A stretch of DNA of 64,000 bases from Oceanisphaera marina (GTDB taxonomy: Bacteria > Pseudomonadota > Gammaproteobacteria > Enterobacterales > Aeromonadaceae). Each line of letters begins with the position of its first letter. Position 1 is the stretch's first letter. The notes beneath the pieces were generated by a model. The model was given only the letters and a program-made list of their open reading frames with translations, made no database searches and was not told the origin of the DNA. Both the position numbers and the translations under genes were made by a program. The stretch is taken from contig NZ_BMKE01000002.1 of the NCBI RefSeq assembly GCF_014643915.1, positions 62,001-126,000 on the forward strand, read 5' to 3'. Below, in pieces: positions 26,473 through 35,331 of the stretch.

Positions 26473-28554
26473 GTGATCAGACTTTTTACCCTATTCATGG
26501 TGCTGTTATGTGCGCCCCAGGCGCTACTTGCCGCCACAGACCCAGGTGTGCAACAGACGGGTTGGCAGCAAGCGCCGGAGCATCCCCCGGTCAAGGTGCG
26601 CCTGGTACAAACCGGGCCCTATGATGCGGCCAATAACCACTATCCCGCCCTGCTGCAAGTACGGCTCAGTGATGAGTGGAAAACCTACTGGCGCTCCCCC
26701 GGTGAAGGCGGTATTGCGCCGCGCCTCGACTGGCAATCATCAGACAATATCCAGAACGTGAACTGGCAATGGCCGGTGCCGGAGCGCTTTACCTTATTGG
26801 GCGTAGAAACCCAGGGCTACAAGCATGCAGTGGACTTTCCGCTGCAGCTCACCCCCGCCAAGCCCGGCCAGCCCGTCACCTTCAACGCCACCCTGACGCT
26901 GCCCAGCTGTACCACCATCTGCGTGCTCACCGATTATCAACTGCAGTTGCCGCTCGATGCCGATTTGGCGCTAAACGAAAGCCTGAATCATGACTATCAA
27001 CAGGCCGTGTCTCGGGTGCCCAGAGCGGCCAGCCTGGTCAGTGCCGAGTCACTGGTGTGGGATGCGACCAACAAGCAGCTTGGGATCACCCTGAGTAACG
27101 ACCGCGGTTGGCAGCAGCCGGCGATTTATGTGGATGAGCTCGACGAGGCTATTTTCAGTCAACCCAAGCTGTCGATTGACAAGGAGCAGCTGCACGTTCG
27201 CTTTCAGGTAAGCAGCTGGGATGACGACCTTAACCTGGACCAACGAGCGGTGGTGATCACCGCCATTGATGACGGTCTGGCCGAAGAGCTGAGCTCCAGC
27301 ATCCATTCAGGTGCTCTGGCGCCCCTGGCCGAGGCCATGCCCTCGTTGGGCTGGGTATTGCTGTATGCCGTGCTGGGCGGTTTAATACTGAATATCATGC
27401 CCTGTGTGCTGCCGGTGCTGGGCCTTAAGCTGAACAGCCTGGTGCTGGGCCAGCTTAACCCGGAGTCGGGCCTGCCCCGCAGCGTTCGCGCTCCTCTGCT
27501 GTGGTCGGCATTTGGCATCATGTTGTCATTCTGGCTGTTGGCCGCCTTTATGCTGGTGCTCACCTGGTCGGGCGCGCAATTGGGCTGGGGCATTCAATTT
27601 CAACAACCGGCCTTTATCGGCTTTATGTTGCTGGTCACCGCGCTGTTCTCGCTCAATCTGTTTGGCTTGTTTGAACTGCGCCTACCTGCCCGCCTTAACA
27701 CCTGGCTGGCCACGCGCCCCGGCAATGGTCATGGTGGCCATGTGCTGCAAGGCATGTTTGCCACCTTGCTCGCCACCCCCTGCAGCGCGCCTTTTCTGGG
27801 CACCGCGGTCGCCGTTGCCCTGGCCTCTTCGCCCCTGGTGCTGATTGCCATCTTTACCGGTTTGGGACTGGGCATGGCCATGCCCTGGTTGCTGCTGGCG
27901 TTATTTCCGGGCGTGATCCGTGCCTTGCCCAAGCCAGGTACCTGGATGGTAAAGGTGAAATGGCTGTTTGGTTTGATGCTGCTGGCCACCAGCCTGTGGC
28001 TGTTGTCGTTACTCAGTTATACCCTGGGCTCGGGCATCACACTGGCACTGGCTGCACTGCTGATTATTCTGCCGCTGTGGTCTTTACTGCGTCAGTACGG
28101 CGGCCGTGGCTTTATCTTTGGTCTGGCGGGCATGCTGCTGTTGGGTGCCAGTGCCGGTGTAGTAGCACTGCTCACACAATCGCATTGGGTCAGCCCGGTG
28201 AAAGACGAGCTGAATTGGCAGCCTTTGGATGCGGATCGCATCGCGACTGAGGTGGCCGCCGGCAAGCGCGTGTTTGTCGATATAACCGCAGACTGGTGTA
28301 TTACCTGTCAGGCCAACAAGATAGGCGTGACGCTGCGTGACCCCGTGTATTCGGCGTTGCAGGCAGATGACATGGTGCTGATGCGTGGCGATTGGACCCG
28401 CCCCGATGCTGCCATTACCGATTACCTGCATGCCAACCAAAGAGCCGGCATTCCCTTTAATCAGGTATTTGGTCCGGGCTTGCCGCAGGGCAAGGCGCTG
28501 GAAGTCCTGCTCACCACCAACAAGGTGATCAGTGCACTGGATGAGGCTAAGTAA
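26473..28554 (+). CDS. scsB: ScsB/DsbD-type thiol:disulfide interchange protein
   Basis: Inner-membrane reductant conduit carrying electrons from cytoplasmic thioredoxin to the periplasm. The GTG start follows GGAG by 9 bases and gives a signal peptide ending LLAA. The large N-terminal periplasmic domain includes YWRSPGEGGIAP and the SCTTIC pair, typical of ScsB rather than DsbD. The central CcdA-like membrane domain has NIMPCVLPVLG and ATPCSAPFLG cysteines. The C-terminal thioredoxin domain has DWCITCQANK. About 693 residues. It overlaps the scsD-like gene (TAATG). In Salmonella the operon is linked to copper tolerance. Confidence 0.85.
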   Translation: MIRLFTLFMVLLCAPQALLAATDPGVQQTGWQQAPEHPPVKVRLVQTGPYDAANNHYPALLQVRLSDEWKTYWRSPGEGGIAPRLDWQSSDNIQNVNWQWPVPERFTLLGVETQGYKHAVDFPLQLTPAKPGQPVTFNATLTLPSCTTICVLTDYQLQLPLDADLALNESLNHDYQQAVSRVPRAASLVSAESLVWDATNKQLGITLSNDRGWQQPAIYVDELDEAIFSQPKLSIDKEQLHVRFQVSSWDDDLNLDQRAVVITAIDDGLAEELSSSIHSGALAPLAEAMPSLGWVLLYAVLGGLILNIMPCVLPVLGLKLNSLVLGQLNPESGLPRSVRAPLLWSAFGIMLSFWLLAAFMLVLTWSGAQLGWGIQFQQPAFIGFMLLVTALFSLNLFGLFELRLPARLNTWLATRPGNGHGGHVLQGMFATLLATPCSAPFLGTAVAVALASSPLVLIAIFTGLGLGMAMPWLLLALFPGVIRALPKPGTWMVKVKWLFGLMLLATSLWLLSLLSYTLGSGITLALAALLIILPLWSLLRQYGGRGFIFGLAGMLLLGASAGVVALLTQSHWVSPVKDELNWQPLDADRIATEVAAGKRVFVDITADWCITCQANKIGVTLRDPVYSALQADDMVLMRGDWTRPDAAITDYLHANQRAGIPFNQVFGPGLPQGKALEVLLTTNKVISALDEAK

Positions 28555-29069
28555 TGGCAACCAGTAACAATAACCGCGCAGGTAAAAAAGCAGGTAAGGG
28601 GTTACTTTACCTGCTGATGATCATGGTGGTGGTCACGGCGGTGGACTTGTGGCGCAGCAAGGATTTGCCCACCGACATCGCCGCACTGGGCACCCTGACT
28701 ACCTTGAATGGAGAGGTCATGGATCTGGAGGCGCTCAGCCAGGATGAACCGGTTTTGGTATACGTGTGGGCCACCTGGTGCGGCGTATGCCGCATCGTCT
28801 CGCCCATGGTGGAGTTGGTGGGTACGCCGGTAGTCAGCATAGCGCTGGCCTCGGGACACGATGCCAAGGTCGCCGGTTATGTGCGCGACAAAGGCTACGA
28901 TTTCAGCGTGGTCAACGACGAGGATCACCGACTGGGGAAAACCCTGGGCATCAGCGTAACGCCCACGCTGATGGTGGCGCATAACGGCAAGCTGCGTTTC
29001 GCCACCGCCGGCATCACCACCCTGCCCGGCATGTACGCAAGGTTATGGCTGGCTCGTTTGATCGACTAA
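28554..29069 (+). CDS. scsD: ScsD/TlpA-like membrane-anchored thioredoxin
   Basis: A 171-residue protein with one N-terminal anchor (about residues 17-32) and a periplasmic thioredoxin domain. The active site is W-C76-G-V-C79, and the cis-proline loop is VTPTLMV. It is probably reduced by the upstream ScsB-like protein, with which it overlaps. No ScsC (DsbA-like) gene is adjacent, so the final substrate is unclear. A terminator follows. Confidence 0.82.
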   Translation: MATSNNNRAGKKAGKGLLYLLMIMVVVTAVDLWRSKDLPTDIAALGTLTTLNGEVMDLEALSQDEPVLVYVWATWCGVCRIVSPMVELVGTPVVSIALASGHDAKVAGYVRDKGYDFSVVNDEDHRLGKTLGISVTPTLMVAHNGKLRFATAGITTLPGMYARLWLARLID

Positions 29070-29095
29070 ACTCACCGGTTAAAAGCTAAAGCAAA

Positions 29096-29128
29096 AAGGC
29101 CGCACTCATAAAGAGCGCGGCCTTTTTT
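29096..29128 (+). terminator. Rho-independent terminator after scsD
   Basis: AAGGCCGC / GCGGCCTT with an inner CTC/GAG extension and a T-tract, 27 bases after the stop. Confidence 0.88.
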
Positions 29129-29169
29129 ATGACTCGACACCTACGGCTAAAATCAAACAGACTGAATAA

Positions 29170-29357
29170 CAGAGCCATGTTGCTACTCTGCAAAAATCGG
29201 GTAAAGGGCACTATTCTGTCGACTCGCTCAAGTACCTCCCTGTAACGCTCAGCATATGGCATCCCTGCCATATGATGGTCGACAGAGCAGACACCCTTTA
29301 CCCTCCTGTTAACAACCGAGTCGCCTGCTAGTATTGCCTCAACACAGTTCGGCGCTG
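29170..29357. repeat. Structured intergenic element, copy B
   Basis: Fills the gap before the FAD monooxygenase. Three stacked helices are visible: GGGTAAAGGG/CCCTTTACCC (29199-29208 with 29294-29303), TCTGTCGAC/GTCGACAGA (29215-29223 with 29278-29286), and a 9-bp hairpin CATATGGCA/TGCCATATG (29253-29274). Related to 6930-7122, with shared AACGCTCAGCA, GATGGTCG, GTCGCCTG and ACAGTTCGGC or close variants. No inverted ends like those of copy A were found here. Confidence 0.65.
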
Positions 29358-29488
29358 CCTTTTTGTACTTTTCGTGAAGAGGAGACTACCCAGCTGCCTC
29401 TGATCCGCGGTACTTATCAAAGAATCCGAGAGAAACAAACCAGCAAAGCTGGTTCAGCCAGCTAAAGCAAGCTGCTACAAAAGCCACG

Positions 29489-31096
29489 ATGTTCTTCTGC
29501 ATCGTCAGCAGAAAACCTGCATTTTTCACCTTCGCTGATTTAACAGTAACGAAAACCTCCGACACTGCTTTATTATCTGGCTTGGCATCCCTGCTATCGG
29601 CGATGCTTTACTTCATAGGGGCAGTCAACATCGGGTTACATCAAAAAGGGGCGAGTTGGACGACTTGCCCAAAATGTCAGGGTCGAGGCAAAAACAGCCA
29701 GAAGATACGCAAAAAAGTGCGCCTCGGCTATCAGGCGGCCGTGGCTCAATTTGAAAAAAGCGGCGGCCAGGGCTCGGCACCGGTTCGCCCCAAGGGTCAT
29801 CTGTCTTTATGCCTGAACTGTAGCGGGTCCGGACTGATCACCGCGGAGCATCCTCCCGTTGCCGATACCACAAGCTACCCACAGGTGGCGATTATTGGTG
29901 GCGGCATCGGCGGCGTGGCACTGGCGGTGGCCTGCCTGCATCGCGGCATTCCCTTCACCCTTTATGAACGAGACAGCGGCTTTAACACCCGCTCTCAGGG
30001 TTACGGGCTCACCTTGCAACAGGCGAGCAAAGCGATAGAGGGCCTGGGGATTTTCTCGTTGGCAGCCGGGGTCATATCCACCACCCATGTCGTTCATACT
30101 ACCGATGGCAAAGTGATCGGCGAATGGGGAGTAAGAAAGGGGCTGCATCCGGATGCAAAAACAGCGCCCAAGCGCACCAATGTGCATATCGCCCGTCAGT
30201 CCTTACGCCTGGCACTGCTTGAACAACTGGGTGGCCATGATGCAGTGCAATGGGGCCACCAGTTGCTCGACTTTAAAGAGGGCGTGAGTGAAAACGACGG
30301 TGTTGAACTGCGCTTTCTAGTAAACGGCGAGCTCAAGCACGCCAGGGCAGACCTGGTGGTAGGCGCGGATGGTATTCGCAGTGCCGTGCGCAGATTGTTG
30401 ATCGGTGAAGATACAACCCCGCTGCATTATCTGGGGTGCGTGGTGATATTGGGTATTTGCCCCTTGAGTGCCCTCAAGGGGGTTGATAGCACCTTGCTGG
30501 ACTCGGCCACGGTATTTCAGACTGCCAATGGCAACGAGCGTATTTACATCATGCCTTATGACGCAGACTCTGTGATGTGGCAATTGAGCTTCCCCATGCC
30601 CGAAGCTGACGCCAGAGCCTTGAGTGCCCAAGGCGCGCACGCCCTCAAGGCCGAAGCCTGCAGACGAACCCAGTGGCACTCGCCCATACCGCAGATTCTG
30701 GCAGCCACCCTGGAGGATCAGGTGTCTGGCTATCCCGTGTATGACCGTGAATTACTGCAACCGGCATTGCTGGAGCAGGCAGGTGCCGTGACGCTGATTG
30801 GCGATGCGGCTCACCCCATGAGCCCGTTCAAAGGCCAGGGAGCCAATCAAGCGCTGCTGGATGCGCTGGCACTGGCGCGAGGGATATTTCAAGGCTGCAG
30901 GCCACTATCGCAATGGCGAACGGTGGGCATTAGGGAAAGTGTATTATCAGGATTTGAAGCCGCCATGCTGGAGCGCAGTGCTGCCAAAGTGACAGATTCA
31001 GCCGAAGCTGCACAGTTTCTGCATTCCGATATCGTGCTTCATGAAGGTGATGAACCACGGGGCCGGTGCCGCAAGAAAGAAGATAAAGAAAAATAA
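29489..31096 (+). CDS. FAD-dependent monooxygenase with N-terminal CxxCxGxG zinc-finger segment
   Basis: Aromatic-hydroxylase-type flavoprotein with an unusual N-terminal extension. DnaJ-like CPKCQGRG (C60, C63) and CLNCSGSG (C108, C111) probably bind one zinc. The FAD-binding GGGIGG is at residues 137-142, an ADLVVGADGIRSAVR motif follows, and GDAAHPMSPFKGQGANQAL lies near residue 433. Substrate unknown. The N-terminal 38-50 residues may be untranslated: no ribosome-binding site supports the first ATG (M39 is an alternative, also weak), and homologues I recall begin near the first CxxC. A weak terminator follows. Confidence 0.75.
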   Translation: MFFCIVSRKPAFFTFADLTVTKTSDTALLSGLASLLSAMLYFIGAVNIGLHQKGASWTTCPKCQGRGKNSQKIRKKVRLGYQAAVAQFEKSGGQGSAPVRPKGHLSLCLNCSGSGLITAEHPPVADTTSYPQVAIIGGGIGGVALAVACLHRGIPFTLYERDSGFNTRSQGYGLTLQQASKAIEGLGIFSLAAGVISTTHVVHTTDGKVIGEWGVRKGLHPDAKTAPKRTNVHIARQSLRLALLEQLGGHDAVQWGHQLLDFKEGVSENDGVELRFLVNGELKHARADLVVGADGIRSAVRRLLIGEDTTPLHYLGCVVILGICPLSALKGVDSTLLDSATVFQTANGNERIYIMPYDADSVMWQLSFPMPEADARALSAQGAHALKAEACRRTQWHSPIPQILAATLEDQVSGYPVYDRELLQPALLEQAGAVTLIGDAAHPMSPFKGQGANQALLDALALARGIFQGCRPLSQWRTVGIRESVLSGFEAAMLERSAAKVTDSAEAAQFLHSDIVLHEGDEPRGRCRKKEDKEK

Positions 31097-31103
31097 GTCA
31101 TCA

Positions 31104-31132
31104 AAGCTGCATCTTGAATACGCGGCTTTTTT
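31104..31132 (+). terminator. Weak rho-independent terminator after the FAD monooxygenase
   Basis: AAGCTGC / GCGGCTT (7 bp with one G-T) around an 11-base loop, then a T-tract. It separates this gene from the riboswitch unit. Confidence 0.55.
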
Positions 31133-31223
31133 GAATCTTTCGCTCTGCAAGTTTTGCCGTATAGTTGTCGATATCTATTCCTGAATAGGTATAATGCACG
31201 CCGACTTATAACCAAAAGTCATA

Positions 31224-31309
31224 TCCTAAGGGGTGGCAGTCACGACTGCCTGAGATGCGCATTATGCGAACCCTTTGAACCTGATCCGGCTAATACCGGC
31301 GTAGGAATA
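31224..31309 (+). promoter_or_regulatory. TPP (THI-box) riboswitch
   Basis: The conserved thiamine-pyrophosphate aptamer is complete: GGGGTG, then CTGAGA (31250-31255), ACCCTTTGAACCTGATC (31270-31286), and GGCTAATACCGGCGTAGGAA (31288-31307). P1 closes by TCCTA at the 5' side with TAGGA at the 3' side. It ends 66 bases before the GTG of the TonB-dependent receptor, so control is probably of translation initiation or early termination of that gene. Confidence 0.95.
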
Positions 31310-31375
31310 GGAAGCCGCAACGCCCTGCCCTGCTCTTGTTGTTACCGGGTTTTCGTACGTATACGGAGACTTGAA

Positions 31376-33451
31376 GTGCCTAAATTGATCCCTTTTTCCT
31401 TATCAGCCATTGCCTTGAGCCTGATGACTGCGCTGCCAGCACAGGCTGCCGACAACCAGGACGGCGTTTACACCCTGGCCCCCACCCTGGTGACCTCCAG
31501 CTTTCGCGAAGACAGCCTGCAAGACACCGCCAGCAGCGTCAGCGTGCTGGATGAAGCCGAGCTAAACAAGCCCGGCAACAACCATCTGGAAGATGTGCTT
31601 GCCCAAACGCCCAACGTCAACCTAAGTGCCGGCGCCTCTCGCGGCAAGTATTATCAAATTCGCGGTGTGGGCGAACGCAGCCAGTTCATCGGCGTGGTTA
31701 ATCCCTCGGTAGGCGTACTGGTAGACGGCATAGACATGAGCGCTATGACCATGGGCGCCACCCTGCTGGATGCCAATCAAGTAGAAGTATTACGTGGCCC
31801 GCAGAGCAGCCTGTATGGCTCCAACGCCCTGGCTGGCCTCATTAATATTCGCGCCAACGAGCCTACGGATACTCTGGAAGGCAATGTGGAAGTTACGGTG
31901 GCCGAGTACAACACCCATAATCTGGCCGCCGCCATGGGTGGTCCTATAAGCGATAAAGTCTCATATCGAGTTGCAGCGCAGCGTAATACCAGTGACGGCT
32001 TTATCAACAACGATTATCTGAATCGCGACGACACCAACAACATTGACGAGACCCTGCTGCGTACCAAGTTCCGCATTGCCGCCAGCGACGATCTGGACCT
32101 GGATCTGACCGCCTTCTACGCCAATATCGACAACGGTTACGATGCCTTTTCCCTCGACAACAGCCGCCATACCCTGTCGGATAATCCGGGTCACGATCGC
32201 CAGGAAACCCTGGCACTGTCGGGAAAAAGCAGCTGGTATGGCATCAGCGCCTTCATTCTGGAAACCGCGCTCAGCGTGAACAAGAGTGAACTGGAATACG
32301 GCTTTGATGTGGACTGGACTTACCCCGGTTTGCATCCGGACACCTACAGCGCCACCGACAATTACTACCGTGAAGAACGTGGAGCCACCGCCGATGTACG
32401 CTTCATCTCTACCGAAGAATCCATGCTGTTCAACGACACTACCGAGTGGACCGGCGGCCTCTATTACTTTCATCGCAGCTCGGATCTGAATCGTGAGTAC
32501 ACCTATCTGTCCAGCAATTTTACCAGTGAATATGAGGCTAACCGATTTGCCGGCTATGGCGAGCTGGAAACAGCACTGACCGACAAACTGACCTGGATAA
32601 ATGGCGTGCGACTGGAGCAAGACCGCACCTTTTATAGCGATAGCGACGGTAACCGCAGCAAGCCCACGGATCTGTTGTGGGGAGGCCGGCTAGCGCTGGA
32701 ATATCAGACCAGTGACAGCCAGATGCTGTATGCACTGATCGCTCGAGGCTACAAGGTCGGCGGCTATAACTCCAATGGCGACCTGCCCAACGCACTGCGT
32801 GATTTTGCCGCCGAAACCCTGTGGAACTACGAACTGGGCACCAAGCACAACCTGCTGAATGACAGCCTGCAGACACAGGTCGCGATATTCTTTCAACAGC
32901 GGGACGACGCACAAATCAACGCCTCGCGCACCGTGATACGTCCCGACAACTCCAGTACTTATACTGACTATACTGCCAACGCCGAGCAGGCATACAGCTA
33001 TGGTCTGGAAGCCCAGGCTCAGTGGCAGGCCACCGACGCCGTGCGGTTGCACGGTAGCCTGGGGTTGCTGAACACCCAACTGGAAGAGTCCGGCGCCAAC
33101 TTTGATGGTCGCGATGCAGCACACGCTCCCGAATATCAATTCGCTCTGGGTGTAAGCCTGGACCACGGACGCGGCTGGTTTTCTGGCCTGGACGTGGAAG
33201 GCAAAGACCAGTTTTACTTCTCCGACGATCACAATGCGCGATCCGATGCCTATGCCTTGTTGAGCGCCCGTCTGGGCTACCAGCAGGATAACTGGAGCGT
33301 CACCCTGTGGGGCAAAAACCTCACCGATGAAGAGTACGCGGTGCGTGGCTTTCAGTTCCCCAACGATCCTCGCAAGGGCTACATCACAGAGCAATACGTA
33401 CAGCTGGGCGCACCGCGCATGTTTGGGGTAACCACCAAGCTCGCGTTTTAA
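31376..33451 (+). CDS. TonB-dependent receptor under TPP riboswitch control (probable thiamine uptake)
   Basis: Outer-membrane beta-barrel receptor. The GTG start follows GGAG by 7 bases and gives a signal peptide ending PAQAA; the longer frame runs through the riboswitch and is not coding. A TonB-box-like TLAPTLVTS follows the signal. The plug domain (about residues 40-150) includes LVDGIDMS and EVLRGPQSSLYGSNALAGLINI. The barrel ends in a C-terminal aromatic residue (KLAF), typical of outer-membrane proteins. About 691 residues. Placement behind a THI box supports thiamine or a thiamine precursor as ligand, as proposed for other THI-regulated receptors; this is inference. Confidence 0.88.
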   Translation: MPKLIPFSLSAIALSLMTALPAQAADNQDGVYTLAPTLVTSSFREDSLQDTASSVSVLDEAELNKPGNNHLEDVLAQTPNVNLSAGASRGKYYQIRGVGERSQFIGVVNPSVGVLVDGIDMSAMTMGATLLDANQVEVLRGPQSSLYGSNALAGLINIRANEPTDTLEGNVEVTVAEYNTHNLAAAMGGPISDKVSYRVAAQRNTSDGFINNDYLNRDDTNNIDETLLRTKFRIAASDDLDLDLTAFYANIDNGYDAFSLDNSRHTLSDNPGHDRQETLALSGKSSWYGISAFILETALSVNKSELEYGFDVDWTYPGLHPDTYSATDNYYREERGATADVRFISTEESMLFNDTTEWTGGLYYFHRSSDLNREYTYLSSNFTSEYEANRFAGYGELETALTDKLTWINGVRLEQDRTFYSDSDGNRSKPTDLLWGGRLALEYQTSDSQMLYALIARGYKVGGYNSNGDLPNALRDFAAETLWNYELGTKHNLLNDSLQTQVAIFFQQRDDAQINASRTVIRPDNSSTYTDYTANAEQAYSYGLEAQAQWQATDAVRLHGSLGLLNTQLEESGANFDGRDAAHAPEYQFALGVSLDHGRGWFSGLDVEGKDQFYFSDDHNARSDAYALLSARLGYQQDNWSVTLWGKNLTDEEYAVRGFQFPNDPRKGYITEQYVQLGAPRMFGVTTKLAF

Positions 33452-33515
33452 ACGACGCCACCGGCGTTAACCGTCATGCCCGCAACTTTCGTTTGCTGGC
33501 AAGGCCGACCATAAA

Positions 33516-33545
33516 AAAGGCCGCACTCTTGAGAGTGCGGCCTTT
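33516..33545. terminator. Bidirectional terminator between the receptor and the Cys4 protein gene
   Basis: A perfect 14-bp stem (AAAGGCCGCACTCT / AGAGTGCGGCCTTT) with a 2-base loop, T-rich on one side and A-rich on the other, lies between convergent genes. Confidence 0.92.
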
Positions 33546-33565
33546 CTTTTTCGCTCTGCACCGGC

Positions 33566-33994
33566 TTAAAACAGTACGCGGCGACCCTTGATGCAATTAC
33601 GACAAACCGGCTCGCCCTGTAGCGACCCCAGCAGCTCGGGAGCGCTGCGCTTGCCACAATAACTACACTCATGAAACGACTTCAAACGCAGTGCTATGGT
33701 GTCTTCTACCAATGTCAGCAACTCTTCCAAGGTGCCATTACGTGCTTCCACAACCCCCTGAGAGGTCGGTTTGGCGGTATGAATATCGTGATGACGCCAC
33801 TGAATAGCCGGCAGTAACACATCAACCTTGTCGTGCTGAAAGGCCACTATCACCAGCGTGGGGTCGCCAATAAACAAAGTTTGCGCGCCTTGTACCGAAT
33901 AAGGCAGCTGGCTTTTGAGATGCTGGCGCCAGGTTTCAAGAACAGGCGGCAATGGCATGGCCAGCAGCAAGGCGTCCAACAGCTTGGATGGCAT
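33566..33994 (-). CDS. Hypothetical protein with C-terminal Cys4 zinc-binding motif
   Basis: A 142-residue soluble protein, not recognised. Residues 1-105 are mixed alpha/beta with no signal peptide. The C-terminus carries C110-SYC113 and C131-RNC134, a four-cysteine zinc ribbon with an 18-residue spacing, then a basic tail (KGRRVLF). It starts 72 bases after proA on the same strand with AGAGGA before the ATG, so it may be cotranscribed with proBA, with a strong hairpin between them. Zinc binding is inferred; the role is unknown. Confidence 0.7.
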   Translation of the reverse strand: MPSKLLDALLLAMPLPPVLETWRQHLKSQLPYSVQGAQTLFIGDPTLVIVAFQHDKVDVLLPAIQWRHHDIHTAKPTSQGVVEARNGTLEELLTLVEDTIALRLKSFHECSYCGKRSAPELLGSLQGEPVCRNCIKGRRVLF

Positions 33995-34012
33995 AAAGTC
34001 CTCTCTTCACCG

Positions 34013-34040
34013 GACATAGGCGGCCAAGGCCGCCTATGTC
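34013..34040. other. Perfect 13-bp hairpin between proA and the Cys4 gene
   Basis: GACATAGGCGGCC and its exact complement are separated by 2 bases. No T-tract follows on either strand. It lies within the presumed proB-proA-downstream transcript and could limit expression of the last gene or protect an mRNA end. Confidence 0.7.
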
Positions 34041-34066
34041 TCTACATAACCGTATATCATTGACCG

Positions 34067-35323
34067 CTACGAACGGATCAGATAATCCGCCTGACCAATC
34101 CATTTGTAGCTGGTCAGTTCTTCCAGCCCCATGGGGCCGCGCGCATGCAGCTTCTGGGTAGAGACTGCCACTTCGGCTCCCAGGCCAAACTGGGCACCGT
34201 CGGTAAAGCGGGTAGAAGCATTCACATAAACCGCCGCCGAAGGAGCACCATTGATGAAACGCTCGGCACTCGCCATGCTGTTGGTAAGAATAGCATCGGA
34301 ATGGCTGGCGTTGTGGCGACGCAAATGTGCCAGCGCCGCATTCACATCAGGCACCAGTTTTACGCCCAGGGTCAGGCCCAGCCATTCGGTATCAAAGTCG
34401 CCTTCTACCGCCGCCCGCACCTTGGCAGGGCCCGAGCTTAACAATGCCAGTGCGTCAGCATCCGCAACCAGTTCCACCTTCTTGCTGGCCATCCGTTCAC
34501 TCAATAACGGCAAGATACTGGCCGCAATGGCGTCATGTACCAGCAGCGTGTCTATGGTGTTGCACACGCTGGGGCGCTGGGTCTTGGCATTATCAATCAC
34601 CTCGATGGCGCGCAGCACATCGGCACTGTCATCGACAAAAATATGACCGATGCCGTAACCGCCAATAATCACCGGTATGGTGGCCTGCTCTTTGCACAAT
34701 TTGTGCAGGTTGGCGCCACCGCGCGGGATGATCATGTCCACATACTGATCCAGCTTCAATAATCCGCTTACCCACTCGCGACCGGGCTCGCTGATGTATT
34801 GCACCGCACTTTCGGGCAACTGGCTGGCGGTCAGCGCCTGCTGGATCACTTTCACCAGCTCTTGATTGGTATGAAAGGTTTCTCGCCCGCCGCGCAGAAT
34901 ACTGGCATTGCCGGTTTTCAGACACAGGGCGGCAATGTCGATGGTCACGTTGGGGCGTGCTTCATAAATCACCCCGATGACGCCCAGCGGCACCCGGCGG
35001 CGCGACAAACGCATGCCGTTTTCCAGCATCCGACTGTCCAGCTCGCTCCCCACAGGGTCGGGCAGAGACACCACATTGCGTACGTCGCTGGCAATGGCCG
35101 CCAGTCGCTCCGGGTTCAACATCAGTCGATCCAGCATGGCATCGCTGATGCCACTCTCGCGGGCCGCATTCAGATCTTGCTGGTTGGCAGCCAAAATACG
35201 TTCTGCCGCGGCTTCCAGTGCATCGGCCATCACCAGCAGCGCCTGGTTTTTTACCTGGGTAGAGCTGTCGGCCAGGACATAAGCGGCATCCCGTGCCGCC
35301 TGTCCCATCTGTTCCAGATTCAT
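34067..35323 (-). CDS. proA: Gamma-glutamyl phosphate reductase ProA
   Basis: NADPH-dependent reductase making glutamate-5-semialdehyde in proline synthesis. At 418 residues it matches the family. The aldehyde-dehydrogenase-type active site is in [14 protein letters not shown] (catalytic cysteine), with [33 protein letters not shown] and IPRGGANLH motifs upstream. It lies 8 bases after proB, forming the standard proBA operon. Confidence 0.97.
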   Translation of the reverse strand: MNLEQMGQAARDAAYVLADSSTQVKNQALLVMADALEAAAERILAANQQDLNAARESGISDAMLDRLMLNPERLAAIASDVRNVVSLPDPVGSELDSRMLENGMRLSRRRVPLGVIGVIYEARPNVTIDIAALCLKTGNASILRGGRETFHTNQELVKVIQQALTASQLPESAVQYISEPGREWVSGLLKLDQYVDMIIPRGGANLHKLCKEQATIPVIIGGYGIGHIFVDDSADVLRAIEVIDNAKTQRPSVCNTIDTLLVHDAIAASILPLLSERMASKKVELVADADALALLSSGPAKVRAAVEGDFDTEWLGLTLGVKLVPDVNAALAHLRRHNASHSDAILTNSMASAERFINGAPSAAVYVNASTRFTDGAQFGLGAEVAVSTQKLHARGPMGLEELTSYKWIGQADYLIRS

Positions 35324-35331
35324 ACTATCTC

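Noticed and set aside
31154-31375. Upstream extension of the TonB-receptor frame
   Set aside because: Runs through the TPP riboswitch; the GTG at 31376 with GGAG starts a proper signal peptide.
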